NCBI GenBank assembly: GCA_016931955.1 | Contig: JAFGDV010000026.1 | Span: 1-8,443, forward strand | DNA length: 8,443 bases | Source: Candidatus Altarchaeota archaeon | GTDB taxonomy: Archaea > Altiarchaeota > Altiarchaeia > IMC4 > QMZM01 | Reading direction: 5' to 3' | Shown here: positions 1 to 6,421 of the stretch, piece after piece | How the letters are laid out: the number at the start of each line of letters is the position of its first letter | Numbering within the stretch: position 1 is the stretch's first letter | Position numbers and translations under genes: made by a program | The notes under the pieces: generated by a model | The model's input: only the letters and a program-made list of their open reading frames with translations | Told to the model about the DNA's origin: nothing | The model's database searches: none

Positions 1-15
1 CAAAGGAGGTGCAAG

Positions 16-74
16 CGCAAGGTAACGGGATATACGCAATTCCTCCGTGGACTAAAGTCCACGGTATCCTTGCG
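16..74 (+). mobile_element. IS200/IS605-like transposon end (nested hairpin, possible TnpB omega-RNA 3' end)
   Basis: A perfect 8-bp stem with a four-base loop, CCGTGGAC-TAAA-GTCCACGG, lies at 45-64. It is enclosed by a second perfect arm pair, CGCAAGG (16-22) with CCTTGCG (68-74). A tight G/C hairpin with a TAAA-like loop, preceded by an ATTCCTCC-like run and followed by TATCC, is the layout I associate with right ends of IS200/IS605 or solo-TnpB elements, where the same hairpin ends the omega RNA. That link is pattern memory, not a search. No transposase gene is visible because the window begins here, so a full element to the left, a solo end or a miniature derivative are all possible. An mRNA-leader structure for the GOGAT operon is the main alternative. 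Confidence 0.5.
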
Positions 75-82
75 TGTTTGTA

Positions 83-1228
83 ATGAAGAAGTCATTCACA
101 AAGCTGCCGAATATGCGCGATTTCTCTGCCTGCGCAATAGGCGGCATTTTCAACCTGAACGGGAAGAGAATCGCTGGCAAAAAAATACGGGACATGATGG
201 CTGGCATGCAGGAGAGGGAAAGCGGTCAGGGGGCGGGCTATGCAGCCTATGGCCTTTTCCCTGATCTTAAAGATTACTACTGCCTACAGCTCATAATGGA
301 CGACGAGGAGGCAAAAGACAGGGTGGAAGAATTCCTGAACAGGTACACTGACGTGATAGAAAACGAAAGAGTAAAGGTGAGAGAAGATGTCTTAAAAGAG
401 TATCCGATAGTGTGGAGGTTCTTCGTCGACCCACACGACCAAGAGAACCCTGACGAAGCCATAAAAAACATGATGATGTACATCAACTGCTCCATCCATG
501 GGGCATTCGCTCTTTCAGGCGGAAAAGACATGGCGGTCTTTAAGGGGAATGGCTGGGCCACGGAGATAGCAGACTTTTATAGGATAGATAGGATAAAGGC
601 ATATATGTGGTCTGCCCACTCAAGATTCCCCACAAACACCCCTGGATGGTGGGGCGGAGCACATCCATTCTCAATAGTAGGGCATGCAATAGTCCACAAC
701 GGAGAAATCACATCTTATGGAACCAACGTCAACTACCTCAAAGAATTCGGATACGAATGCAAGCTACTGACCGACACGGAGGTATTAGCGTACATATTCG
801 ACTTGATAGTCAGAAAAAGCGGCTATCCGCCGAGGCTTGCGCAGAGGATCGCATGCATTGCTTTATCACCGCCTTACTGGAGAGATATCGACCGCCTCCC
901 GGAAGAAAAAAGAAGGTGGCTTACAGCGATAAGGTTAACCTACAGGAAGGCGATGGCAAATGGCCCCTTCAGCATAATCGTTACAACCAATTATCCGGAG
1001 CCAACGATGATAGGCCATTCAGACAGGAAAAAATTGAGGCCTTTGATTGCTGCCATTTCAGAGAACGGAAAAACACTCTACCTGTCAAGCGAACTCAACG
1101 CCATACATTCGATAGATAAGACCACCGATTTCTGGCAACCTGATCCAGGGAACCCTGTGGTTGCAAGATTGGACAGGGAAGTGATCAGGGGGATAGGAGA
1201 ACCCCTGGAGGGCTTAAGACTAAAATGA
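83..1228 (+). CDS. glxB: Glutamate synthase glutamine amidotransferase subunit (GlxB/GltB1-like)
   Basis: Class II (Ntn) glutaminase subunit of the split archaeal glutamate synthase. It hydrolyses glutamine and passes ammonia to the FMN subunit encoded next door; cytoplasmic. From the ATG at 83 it has 381 residues, the usual size for a stand-alone GltS amidotransferase domain. Visible motifs are the nucleophile-type Cys17 in CAIGGIF, the SRFPTNT loop with Arg181, HNGEIT at 205-210 and TDTEV at 230-234, together the glutamine-binding set of the family. The Cys is not residue 2, so about 16 residues must be removed or the start lies further in; ATG 113 would put Cys at residue 7. A GTG at 74 is also in frame. 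No Shine-Dalgarno precedes any of these starts, which abut a transposon-like hairpin. The stop overlaps the next gene as ATGA. GlxB/MgsA-type proteins also serve N-methylglutamate synthase, but the glnA/amt context favours GOGAT. Confidence 0.88.
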   Translation: MKKSFTKLPNMRDFSACAIGGIFNLNGKRIAGKKIRDMMAGMQERESGQGAGYAAYGLFPDLKDYYCLQLIMDDEEAKDRVEEFLNRYTDVIENERVKVREDVLKEYPIVWRFFVDPHDQENPDEAIKNMMMYINCSIHGAFALSGGKDMAVFKGNGWATEIADFYRIDRIKAYMWSAHSRFPTNTPGWWGGAHPFSIVGHAIVHNGEITSYGTNVNYLKEFGYECKLLTDTEVLAYIFDLIVRKSGYPPRLAQRIACIALSPPYWRDIDRLPEEKRRWLTAIRLTYRKAMANGPFSIIVTTNYPEPTMIGHSDRKKLRPLIAAISENGKTLYLSSELNAIHSIDKTTDFWQPDPGNPVVARLDREVIRGIGEPLEGLRLK

Positions 1229-2757
1229 GGGCACAGGACAAAGTACTCCCAAGGTTCAAGGTAAGGATAAGCCAAGAGGAGTGTATTGGCTGCGGCAGAT
1301 GCGCTAAAAACTGCACCTTCGGAGCCCTCGACTTCGACAAAGAAAAAGATAAGGCCGTAGTATTAGACAACGGAAGCTGCGTTGCCTGCCAGAGATGTGC
1401 AGTATATTGTCCTACTGACGCCATAAGCATACAGGAATATCCAGTCGTTTATCCATCTCACGCCAACTGGACCCCATGGCATCTCAGAGGAATCTATGAA
1501 CAGGCTAAGACAGGAAGCGTACTCATCTCTGGGATGGGCAAAGACCGACCCTATCCTATTGTATTTGACTCGCTTGTATGGGATGCCTGCCAGGTCACGA
1601 ATCCGGCAATTGATGCTTTACGGGAGCCCATCGAAACACGGACTTTCATCGGCAGGAAGTCGGACAAACTGGACATCGAGCAAAAAGGAGACTGCTTTAC
1701 CTTTAGGGGAGACTACTCGAATGTGATGATATCGACTCCCTTGATAGTGGGGCACATGTCTCTAGGATCGATTAGCTATAACGCGCATTCAGCGATACTT
1801 AAGGCTGTGAAGGAAGTTGGAACACTCTTTGGCACAGGTGAAGGCGGCCTCCACCCGGACCATATAGAGTACAGGAAGCATACGATCGGGGAGATAGCAT
1901 CAGGTCGTTTTGGCGTATCACCCGACTACCTTAAGGCGGCTGCTTTGGAGATAAAGATAGGGCAGGGGGCAAAACCAGGACATGGAGGACAGCTTCCGGG
2001 GGAGAAGGTTACGGAACTGATTTCAGAAACCAGGGGTATCCCAGTTGGGACGGATGCGTTATCGCCTAACCCACAGCATGACATCTATTCGATAGAGGAT
2101 CTGAAAACATTGATTGCGGCACTCCATGAGGCAACAGAGTATAGTATCCCAATAGGAGTAAAGGTGGCTGCTGTAAACAATATTGCTGCTATAGCTTCTG
2201 GTATAGTCAGGGCAGGGGCCGATTTCATGTCGATAGACGGATTCAGGGGCGGAACAGGAGCAACCCCAAGAGCAATAAGAGACAACGCAGGTATGCCGAT
2301 AGAGCTCGCCATAGCCTCCGTAGACCAACACCTCAGGGACGAAGAGCTCAGGCATAAGGTCACGCTGATAGCAGGTGGCTCATTGAGGAGTTCATCCGAC
2401 CTCGTAAAGATAATAGCCCTCGGCGCAGACGTTGGAATGATAGCTACGGCTGTATTAATAGCTATGGGCTGCAGGATGTGCCAGCAGTGCCCAACAGGAA
2501 GGTGCGCTTGGGGCATAGCAACAGGCGACCCGCGGCTTGAGAGGAGATTGGATCCAGCATGGGCTGCAAAGAGAGTAGAAAACCTTATAAAATCATGGAC
2601 TGCTGATCTGGACGAAGTTCTTGGAACCATGGGAATCGACGCCGTAGAAAGCTTTGTCGGAAACAGAGACAGGTTAAAGTACGTAGGACCCAACCCCGAA
2701 GAGGCTAAGATATTGGGTGTAAAGCATGCCGGCTCAAGGATCGAATTAGAGGATTAG
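1225..2757 (+). CDS. glxD: Glutamate synthase FMN/iron-sulfur catalytic subunit with N-terminal ferredoxin domain (GlxD/GltB2-like)
   Basis: Central synthase subunit: reduces 2-iminoglutarate, formed from 2-oxoglutarate and channelled ammonia, to glutamate on FMN. Residues 20-30 (CIGCGRCAKNC) and 52-62 (CVACQRCAVYC) form a 2x[4Fe-4S] ferredoxin domain, typical of archaeal GltS and absent from bacterial GltB. Residues about 150-470 are the FMN barrel: SLGSISYNAH, GTGEGGLHPD, IKIGQGAKPGHGG, SPNPQHDIYS, DGFRGGTGATP, then a Cys motif at 416-427 (CRMCQQCPTGRC) and GIATGDP. That Cys cluster corresponds to the [3Fe-4S] site of bacterial GltB but has four cysteines. At 510 residues it is the normal archaeal length. 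The start is supported by the 4-base ATGA overlap with the previous gene and a GGAGGG 13 bases upstream. No NAD(P)H/FAD subunit lies nearby, so electrons probably enter from ferredoxin through the N-terminal clusters. Confidence 0.93.
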   Translation: MRAQDKVLPRFKVRISQEECIGCGRCAKNCTFGALDFDKEKDKAVVLDNGSCVACQRCAVYCPTDAISIQEYPVVYPSHANWTPWHLRGIYEQAKTGSVLISGMGKDRPYPIVFDSLVWDACQVTNPAIDALREPIETRTFIGRKSDKLDIEQKGDCFTFRGDYSNVMISTPLIVGHMSLGSISYNAHSAILKAVKEVGTLFGTGEGGLHPDHIEYRKHTIGEIASGRFGVSPDYLKAAALEIKIGQGAKPGHGGQLPGEKVTELISETRGIPVGTDALSPNPQHDIYSIEDLKTLIAALHEATEYSIPIGVKVAAVNNIAAIASGIVRAGADFMSIDGFRGGTGATPRAIRDNAGMPIELAIASVDQHLRDEELRHKVTLIAGGSLRSSSDLVKIIALGADVGMIATAVLIAMGCRMCQQCPTGRCAWGIATGDPRLERRLDPAWAAKRVENLIKSWTADLDEVLGTMGIDAVESFVGNRDRLKYVGPNPEEAKILGVKHAGSRIELED

Positions 2758-2759
2758 AC

Positions 2760-3590
2760 ATGAGAAAGATAATCATAGACGCATTCCCTGATGGAAAAGT
2801 GATGAACTACAGGGAATTGAACGAAAGAATCCGTGAGGCTGCAAGAAAAGGCTTTGAAGAAATAGAGGTAAAGAATGTTCGCGGCCAGAGATTTATCGGA
2901 GCAGGCATGAAGGAGAAGGTGAAGATCAGGGTATATGGGGACGCCGGCTTGAATCTGGGAGTCTTCTCTGAGGGTCCAGACTACGTAGTGCATGGCTGCT
3001 CTGAGTATTTGCTCGGAAACACCCTAAACGGTGGAGAAATAGCTGTCTATGGAGACTCATGGGATATTACGGGTATGGGCGCCCGCGGCGGGCGGATCTT
3101 CGTGATGGGAGACGGCGGCTCCAGGGTGGGTATACACATGAAGTCTTTCAAGGAAAAGCATCCTGCGATAGTCTATGGTGGAACTGTGAAACAGTACTGC
3201 GGTGAATACATGGCTGGAGGAACCATAGTGGTGCTTGGACTGGACTATAGGGAGGCTATCATGAACGGAAAGAGGCTGATATCAAAGGGAAAAATCGACC
3301 CAGAAAAAATCAGAGAGCATAAAGGAAACATAGTGCAGTCGGACCTTGGCGCCGGAATACATGGCGGGAGAATCTATGTTAGGGGCAATATTCGGGATGA
3401 ATTACTGGGGGTGTACGCTGTCAAGGGGGAACTGTGTGAGGAGGATGAAAAAGAGCTTACCCCGCTGCTGGTGCGCTACTCAGAATTATTCAACACACCA
3501 ATTGAGCTTATAATGGAGAAAGAATTCACTAAGATACAACCAATATCTTCAAGACCCTTTGAGAAAGTCTATGATGCGACGCCGATTTAA
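2760..3590 (+). CDS. glxC: Glutamate synthase GXGXG-domain subunit (GlxC/GltB3-like)
   Basis: Corresponds to the C-terminal right-handed beta-helix (GXGXG) domain of bacterial GltB, which packs against the amidotransferase and synthase domains and holds them together rather than catalysing. The 276-residue product has an N-terminal helical stretch (about 1-45: dense in Arg, Glu, Lys) and then repeated glycine turns: GDAGLNLG, LNGGEIAVYG, GARGGRIFVMGDGG, YMAGGTIVVLG and HGGRIYVRG. The last of these sits near residue 205. The acidic and hydrophobic tail after about residue 225 resembles the end of GltB. It starts 2 bases after the stop of the FMN subunit, with AGAGG at 2748-2752 as ribosome binding site, so translation is probably coupled and the three subunits made in step. 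The same fold occurs in FwdC/FmdC and MgsB, but the gene order identifies it here. Confidence 0.9.
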   Translation: MRKIIIDAFPDGKVMNYRELNERIREAARKGFEEIEVKNVRGQRFIGAGMKEKVKIRVYGDAGLNLGVFSEGPDYVVHGCSEYLLGNTLNGGEIAVYGDSWDITGMGARGGRIFVMGDGGSRVGIHMKSFKEKHPAIVYGGTVKQYCGEYMAGGTIVVLGLDYREAIMNGKRLISKGKIDPEKIREHKGNIVQSDLGAGIHGGRIYVRGNIRDELLGVYAVKGELCEEDEKELTPLLVRYSELFNTPIELIMEKEFTKIQPISSRPFEKVYDATPI

Positions 3591-3598
3591 TCGTCAAG

Positions 3599-3609
3599 AA
3601 AGGAGGTGA
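3599..3609 (+). promoter_or_regulatory. Strong Shine-Dalgarno for the GOGAT-linked PII gene
   Basis: AAAGGAGGTGA ends 5 bases before the ATG at 3615 and is the best ribosome binding site in the window. It suggests PII is made in molar excess over the upstream synthase subunits from the same transcript. Confidence 0.8.
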
Positions 3610-3614
3610 TGTAG

Positions 3615-3956
3615 ATGTACAAAGTAGAGGCAATAATAAGGGATGAAAAACTGCAGTGCGTGAAACAAGGCCTGAACGAAGCCGGTTTCTCCGCACTGAC
3701 AGTAACTGAGGTAAGGGGCAGAGGACAGCAGAAGGGCTCAGTCATCCAGTGGCTGGGCGGGTACTATTACTCTGACCTCATGGGTAAGTTAAAGTTGGAA
3801 GTCGTTGTAAACAGAGAAGAAGACGTGCAGAAGGTGATTGACTTGGTATGCAATAACGCCTACACTGGAGAAGTCGGCGACGGAAAAATCTTTGTATACC
3901 CATTGAATGAGGTAGTAAGGATTAGGACAAGAGAAAAAGGAGAAACTGCAGTCTGA
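3615..3956 (+). CDS. glnB: PII nitrogen-regulatory protein with atypical T-loop (GOGAT-linked)
   Basis: Trimeric PII signal protein that reads ATP/ADP and 2-oxoglutarate and controls partners by its T-loop; cytoplasmic. At 113 residues it is canonical in length and aligns without gaps to E. coli numbering through residue 65. Gln39, Lys40, Gly41 and Lys58 (Mg-ATP and 2-oxoglutarate contacts) are kept, and the C-terminal TGEVGDGKIFV and VVRIRT nucleotide motifs are intact. Tyr51, the uridylylation position in bacteria, is present, in a YYY run at 50-52. Glu44 and Arg47 are replaced by Ile and Leu; Arg47 is the residue GlnK uses to plug AmtB. It is the last gene of the GOGAT operon, 24 bases after glxC. 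I infer that its partner may be the glutamate synthase or another enzyme rather than Amt. NifI-type PII is less likely: no nif genes are in view. Confidence 0.9.
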   Translation: MYKVEAIIRDEKLQCVKQGLNEAGFSALTVTEVRGRGQQKGSVIQWLGGYYYSDLMGKLKLEVVVNREEDVQKVIDLVCNNAYTGEVGDGKIFVYPLNEVVRIRTREKGETAV

Positions 3957-3966
3957 ATACCTGAGG

Positions 3967-4419
3967 TTATAGCTCTACCCCATGGGTTTCCTTCATGACA
4001 TTGAGGACGAGCATGGTATAGGTCCTCTTCACCTCTGGGAATGCGAGAAGCCGCTTCACGAAGCTATTCAATGAGTCCCTGTCCTTGAATTTTGCAACAA
4101 TCAAGGCATCGTATTCTCCAGTGACGTCGTAGACTGCTGAAACATTCGGCTCCTTGGCGAATTTTTTCTCCATCTTGGATAGTGCGCCGCCTTCGACTAT
4201 GACGCCTATCAACGCTGTAAGGTCATAGCCTATCTTGGAGAAGTCGACGTCCGCCATAAACCCTTTTATGACGCCAATTTCCTGCAGTTTATTGACTCTG
4301 TTATAGACTGTTCCTTCCGCAACCTCCAGTTTTTCAGCTATCTCCCGGAAGCTCTTCCTAGCATCCTCTCTCAGCTCTTTGATGATCTTCACGTCAAGGT
4401 CGTCGATTTTAGAGGCCAT
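3967..4419 (-). CDS. Lrp/AsnC family transcriptional regulator
   Basis: Feast/famine type regulator of 150 residues, the usual length. Residues about 5-53 form the winged helix-turn-helix (start DDLDVKIIKEL; recognition helix around AEGTVYNRVNKL; wing IGVIKGF). Residues about 62-142 form the RAM/ACT effector-binding domain with the hallmark VYDVTGEYDALIVAKF. Such proteins assemble as dimers to octamers and respond to amino acids. Its position between the GOGAT operon and the amt cluster suggests it senses an assimilation product such as glutamine or glutamate, but this is inference. It is transcribed against the GOGAT-PII operon, with only 10 bases between the two stop codons and no T-run on either strand there. 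The TATA box at 4441-4447 predicts a leaderless transcript starting at the ATG. Confidence 0.9.
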   Translation of the reverse strand: MASKIDDLDVKIIKELREDARKSFREIAEKLEVAEGTVYNRVNKLQEIGVIKGFMADVDFSKIGYDLTALIGVIVEGGALSKMEKKFAKEPNVSAVYDVTGEYDALIVAKFKDRDSLNSFVKRLLAFPEVKRTYTMLVLNVMKETHGVEL

Positions 4420-4440
4420 TGATATACTTTAGCATTTTAG

Positions 4441-4447
4441 GTATAAA
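4441..4447 (-). promoter_or_regulatory. TATA box of the Lrp/AsnC gene, leaderless transcript
   Basis: On the minus strand GGATTTATACC places TTTATAC about 27 bases before the A of the lrp start codon. That is the standard archaeal distance to a transcript start, so the mRNA should begin at or within a few bases of the ATG. No Shine-Dalgarno is present, which agrees. Confidence 0.6.
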
Positions 4448-4518
4448 TCCCAACAAAAACTGCTGAATGTTATAGTTAATTGTTTTGTCATTGTAGGATT
4501 ATTCAGTCGGCTTTTATT

Positions 4519-4531
4519 TATGGATCCCATA
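4519..4531. promoter_or_regulatory. Small palindrome, possible operator
   Basis: TATGG-ATC-CCATA is a perfect 5-bp inverted repeat with a 3-base centre, in the gap between the divergent lrp and small-protein promoters and directly after a TATA-like TTTTATTTA (4512-4520). Its size suits a dimeric regulator such as the adjacent Lrp. Chance occurrence in AT-rich DNA cannot be excluded. Confidence 0.25.
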
Positions 4532-4573
4532 GTTTTTAGATAAAAAAATGGATATTCAATCAAAAAACTGCTT

Positions 4574-4600
4574 TATTTTTAAGTACATAATCACTATTAT
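4574..4600 (+). promoter_or_regulatory. Promoter of the small protein gene, copy 1 of a shared nitrogen-promoter block
   Basis: TATTTTTA (4574-4581) followed after 9 bases by TCACTATTAT (4591-4600). The same block with the same spacing precedes amt and glnA. TATTTTTA is a plausible TATA box; initiation would fall near 4604, giving a leader of roughly 17 bases. Confidence 0.6.
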
Positions 4601-4620
4601 TGATACATTCTGAACATTCC

Positions 4621-4863
4621 ATGAAAAATATTACCTGCAACTCAAAAACAACCTACGAAATTGATGCCCTCAAAGCCCGAATCGAAGCGATAATGAGCAA
4701 GATGATGAGGGCTGAAATTGAGATCTATCGGAATGATAAACGACTCCTGATGATCTATGATGAAATAAAAACCTTGGGGGCTAAAACAGATGATATCACT
4801 GACGAGGAGATAAAAAAATACGCCAAGGAGTATTATCCATTCAGTGACGCTTTCATCTATTAG
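4621..4863 (+). CDS. Small protein of unknown function, co-regulated with amt and glnA
   Basis: I do not recognise this 80-residue protein. Residues about 12-47 are rich in Ala, Glu, Lys, Ile and Met and should form one long amphipathic helix, possibly a coiled coil. After a Gly-Ala-Lys turn comes an acidic DDITDEEIKKYAKEYY helix and an aromatic end (YYPFSDAFIY). There is no signal peptide or membrane segment, and one Cys (residue 6). The ATG at 4621 is chosen because it follows the predicted transcript start by about 17 bases; a TTG at 4600 would lie before that start. No clear Shine-Dalgarno is seen. It has its own promoter of the shared type and its own T10 terminator, which supports a real gene. 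Small proteins that bind Amt or GlnA are known in Methanosarcina mazei (sP36, sP26), so a role as Amt or GlnA partner is a reasonable but unproven idea. Confidence 0.65.
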   Translation: MKNITCNSKTTYEIDALKARIEAIMSKMMRAEIEIYRNDKRLLMIYDEIKTLGAKTDDITDEEIKKYAKEYYPFSDAFIY

Positions 4864-4875
4864 ATTGTTATCCAC

Positions 4876-4885
4876 TTTTTTTTTT
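4876..4885 (+). terminator. Oligo-T terminator after the small protein gene
   Basis: Ten consecutive T, 12 bases after the small protein's stop codon and without a hairpin, is a typical archaeal intrinsic terminator. It separates this gene from amt. Confidence 0.7.
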
Positions 4886-4955
4886 CTTCCATCAATAGTT
4901 GAGGATATTTGCAAATTTTCTATGTCTTTACCATAATTTCATCAAAAAATAGTGC

Positions 4956-4982
4956 TATTTTTATATATGTATTCACTAATAT
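4956..4982 (+). promoter_or_regulatory. Promoter of amt-glnK, copy 2 of the shared nitrogen-promoter block
   Basis: TATTTTTA (4956-4963, continuing TATAT) then 9 bases, then TCACTAATAT (4973-4982). The TATA box predicts initiation near 4985-4992 and a leader of about 30 bases with AGGTGA (5012-5017) just before the ATG. The TCACTAATAT half lies between the TATA box and the start point, where a bound repressor would block polymerase recruitment. Confidence 0.65.
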
Positions 4983-5021
4983 TCTCATAGATTAAAGAAA
5001 ACATTAAAAATAGGTGAAAAA

Positions 5022-6410
5022 ATGAGTGCATATCTGGCTGACAGAAAATTACGCCGATTAGTCATAGCCCTGATGACTTTCGCGGCTCTGATTGCGGTAG
5101 CATCGGCTGAGATGGACAAAGACACAAAAGTCGCCTTAGACACCCTATGGGTTCTTGTAACAGCCATGCTGGTGTTTTTCATGAACCTTGGATTCGGGAT
5201 GGTGGAAACAGGGTTCGCAAGAATGAAGAACTGCGTCAACATACTGTCGAAGAACTTCATAGTCTTCGCAGTGGCCTCACTAGGGTTCTTACTGCTAGGT
5301 TGGGGACTGATGTTCGGCGACGGTAACCCATACATAGGGACGCAAGGAGTTTTCTTCCTTACTGGTGCAGATAACTCACCAGCAATAAGAGAAGAATACA
5401 ACGGAGTCTACTCAGCCATGTCATGGACCGGAGTCCCCCTACTAGCAAAATTCTTCTTCCAGCTGGTGTTTGCTGGAACAGCGGCAACAATAGTGTCAGG
5501 GGCAGTGGCAGAGAGGATAAAATACAAATCATTCATACTTTTCTCCTTCGCCATGATAATGCTCATATATCCTGTGATAGGACACTGGATATGGGGTGGT
5601 GGATGGCTTGCCACGATGGGAGCGTTTGACTTCGCAGGTTCCACTGTAGTACACTCAGTTGGTGGATGGGCTGCTCTTACAGGCGTAATAATCTTAGGCC
5701 CTAGGTTAGGCAAATACGGTATGAATGGCAAGATAAACATAATACCTGGACACAACCTAGCTCTTGCCACATTGGGCACGCTGGTACTGTGGTTCGGATG
5801 GTTCGGCTTCAATCCCGGATCGACGATGGCTGCGGATGCCAGCGCGATAAGTCACATTATCGTCACTACAAACACCGCTGCGGCTGCTGCTATTTTAGGT
5901 GCTACACTTATCAGTTGGCTGGTATTGGGGAAACCGGACCTAGGTATGACTTTGAATGGAGCCTTAGCAGGACTGGTGGCAATAACGGCAGGATGTGCCT
6001 TCGTCAGCATTGGGAGTTCGGTACTAATTGGGCTGATAGCAGGCATCCTAGTCGTCCTCTCAGTCATGTTCTTTGACAGAATCAAAGTGGACGACCCAGT
6101 CGGCGCCTTGTCAGTCCACCTAGTGAATGGCGTTTTCGGAACGCTTGCTGTTGGCATATTCGCCCAAGACAGGATAACTGGCGTTGCTACTGGCAATGGC
6201 CTGTTATCTGGAGGTGGTATGGGATTATTAATTGCACAGTTGACTGCTGTAGCCAGCGTGGCTGTCTACGCATTCACTGCCTCGGCTATAATATGGTTGG
6301 CCATAAAGGCGGTGATAGGTCTTAGGGTAAGTCCTCAGGAGGAGATTTTAGGCTTAGACATAGGCGAGCACGGGATGACCGCATATCCCGACCTTGAGAT
6401 ACCAACATGA
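5022..6410 (+). CDS. amt: Ammonium transporter (Amt/MEP/Rh family)
   Basis: Trimeric membrane channel-transporter for ammonium. The 462-residue product begins with a likely cleavable signal peptide: basic RKLRR, a hydrophobic run, then AVASA with cleavage after residue 29, as in E. coli AmtB. Eleven membrane helices follow. Key residues are all visible: the Phe gate in FFFQLVFAG, the recruitment tryptophan Trp195, Asp203 in the FDFAG motif, and the pore twin histidines His211 (VVHSVGG) and His366 (LSVHLVNG). The cytosolic tail keeps GLDIGEHGMTAYP, the segment that couples subunits and receives GlnK. The ATG at 5022 has AGGTGA a few bases upstream. It is followed after 11 bases by a PII gene whose ribosome binding site overlaps the amt stop, the widespread amtB-glnK pair. 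Expression is probably induced on ammonium limitation through the upstream shared promoter block. Confidence 0.96.
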   Translation: MSAYLADRKLRRLVIALMTFAALIAVASAEMDKDTKVALDTLWVLVTAMLVFFMNLGFGMVETGFARMKNCVNILSKNFIVFAVASLGFLLLGWGLMFGDGNPYIGTQGVFFLTGADNSPAIREEYNGVYSAMSWTGVPLLAKFFFQLVFAGTAATIVSGAVAERIKYKSFILFSFAMIMLIYPVIGHWIWGGGWLATMGAFDFAGSTVVHSVGGWAALTGVIILGPRLGKYGMNGKINIIPGHNLALATLGTLVLWFGWFGFNPGSTMAADASAISHIIVTTNTAAAAAILGATLISWLVLGKPDLGMTLNGALAGLVAITAGCAFVSIGSSVLIGLIAGILVVLSVMFFDRIKVDDPVGALSVHLVNGVFGTLAVGIFAQDRITGVATGNGLLSGGGMGLLIAQLTAVASVAVYAFTASAIIWLAIKAVIGLRVSPQEEILGLDIGEHGMTAYPDLEIPT

Positions 6411-6421
6411 GGTGATGAGAG

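Noticed and set aside
3-83. Frame open from the left edge to TAA at 81-83, overlapping the glxB ATG as TAATG
   Set aside because: It could be the tail of an upstream gene coupled to glxB, but it reads straight through the perfect hairpin, another frame is also open here, and the 26 residues match nothing I know.
2085-2693. 202-codon open frame on the minus strand inside the FMN subunit gene
   Set aside because: It is antisense to a gene with unmistakable conserved motifs, and its translation shows no domain or promoter of its own.
4548-4613. 21-codon ORF starting ATG at 4548
   Set aside because: It runs across the TATA box and operator-like block of the next gene and has no ribosome binding site.
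5408-5812. 134-codon minus-strand open frame inside amt, plus the similar one at 5852-6196
   Set aside because: Both are shadows of the amt coding pattern, without ribosome binding sites or recognisable protein features.
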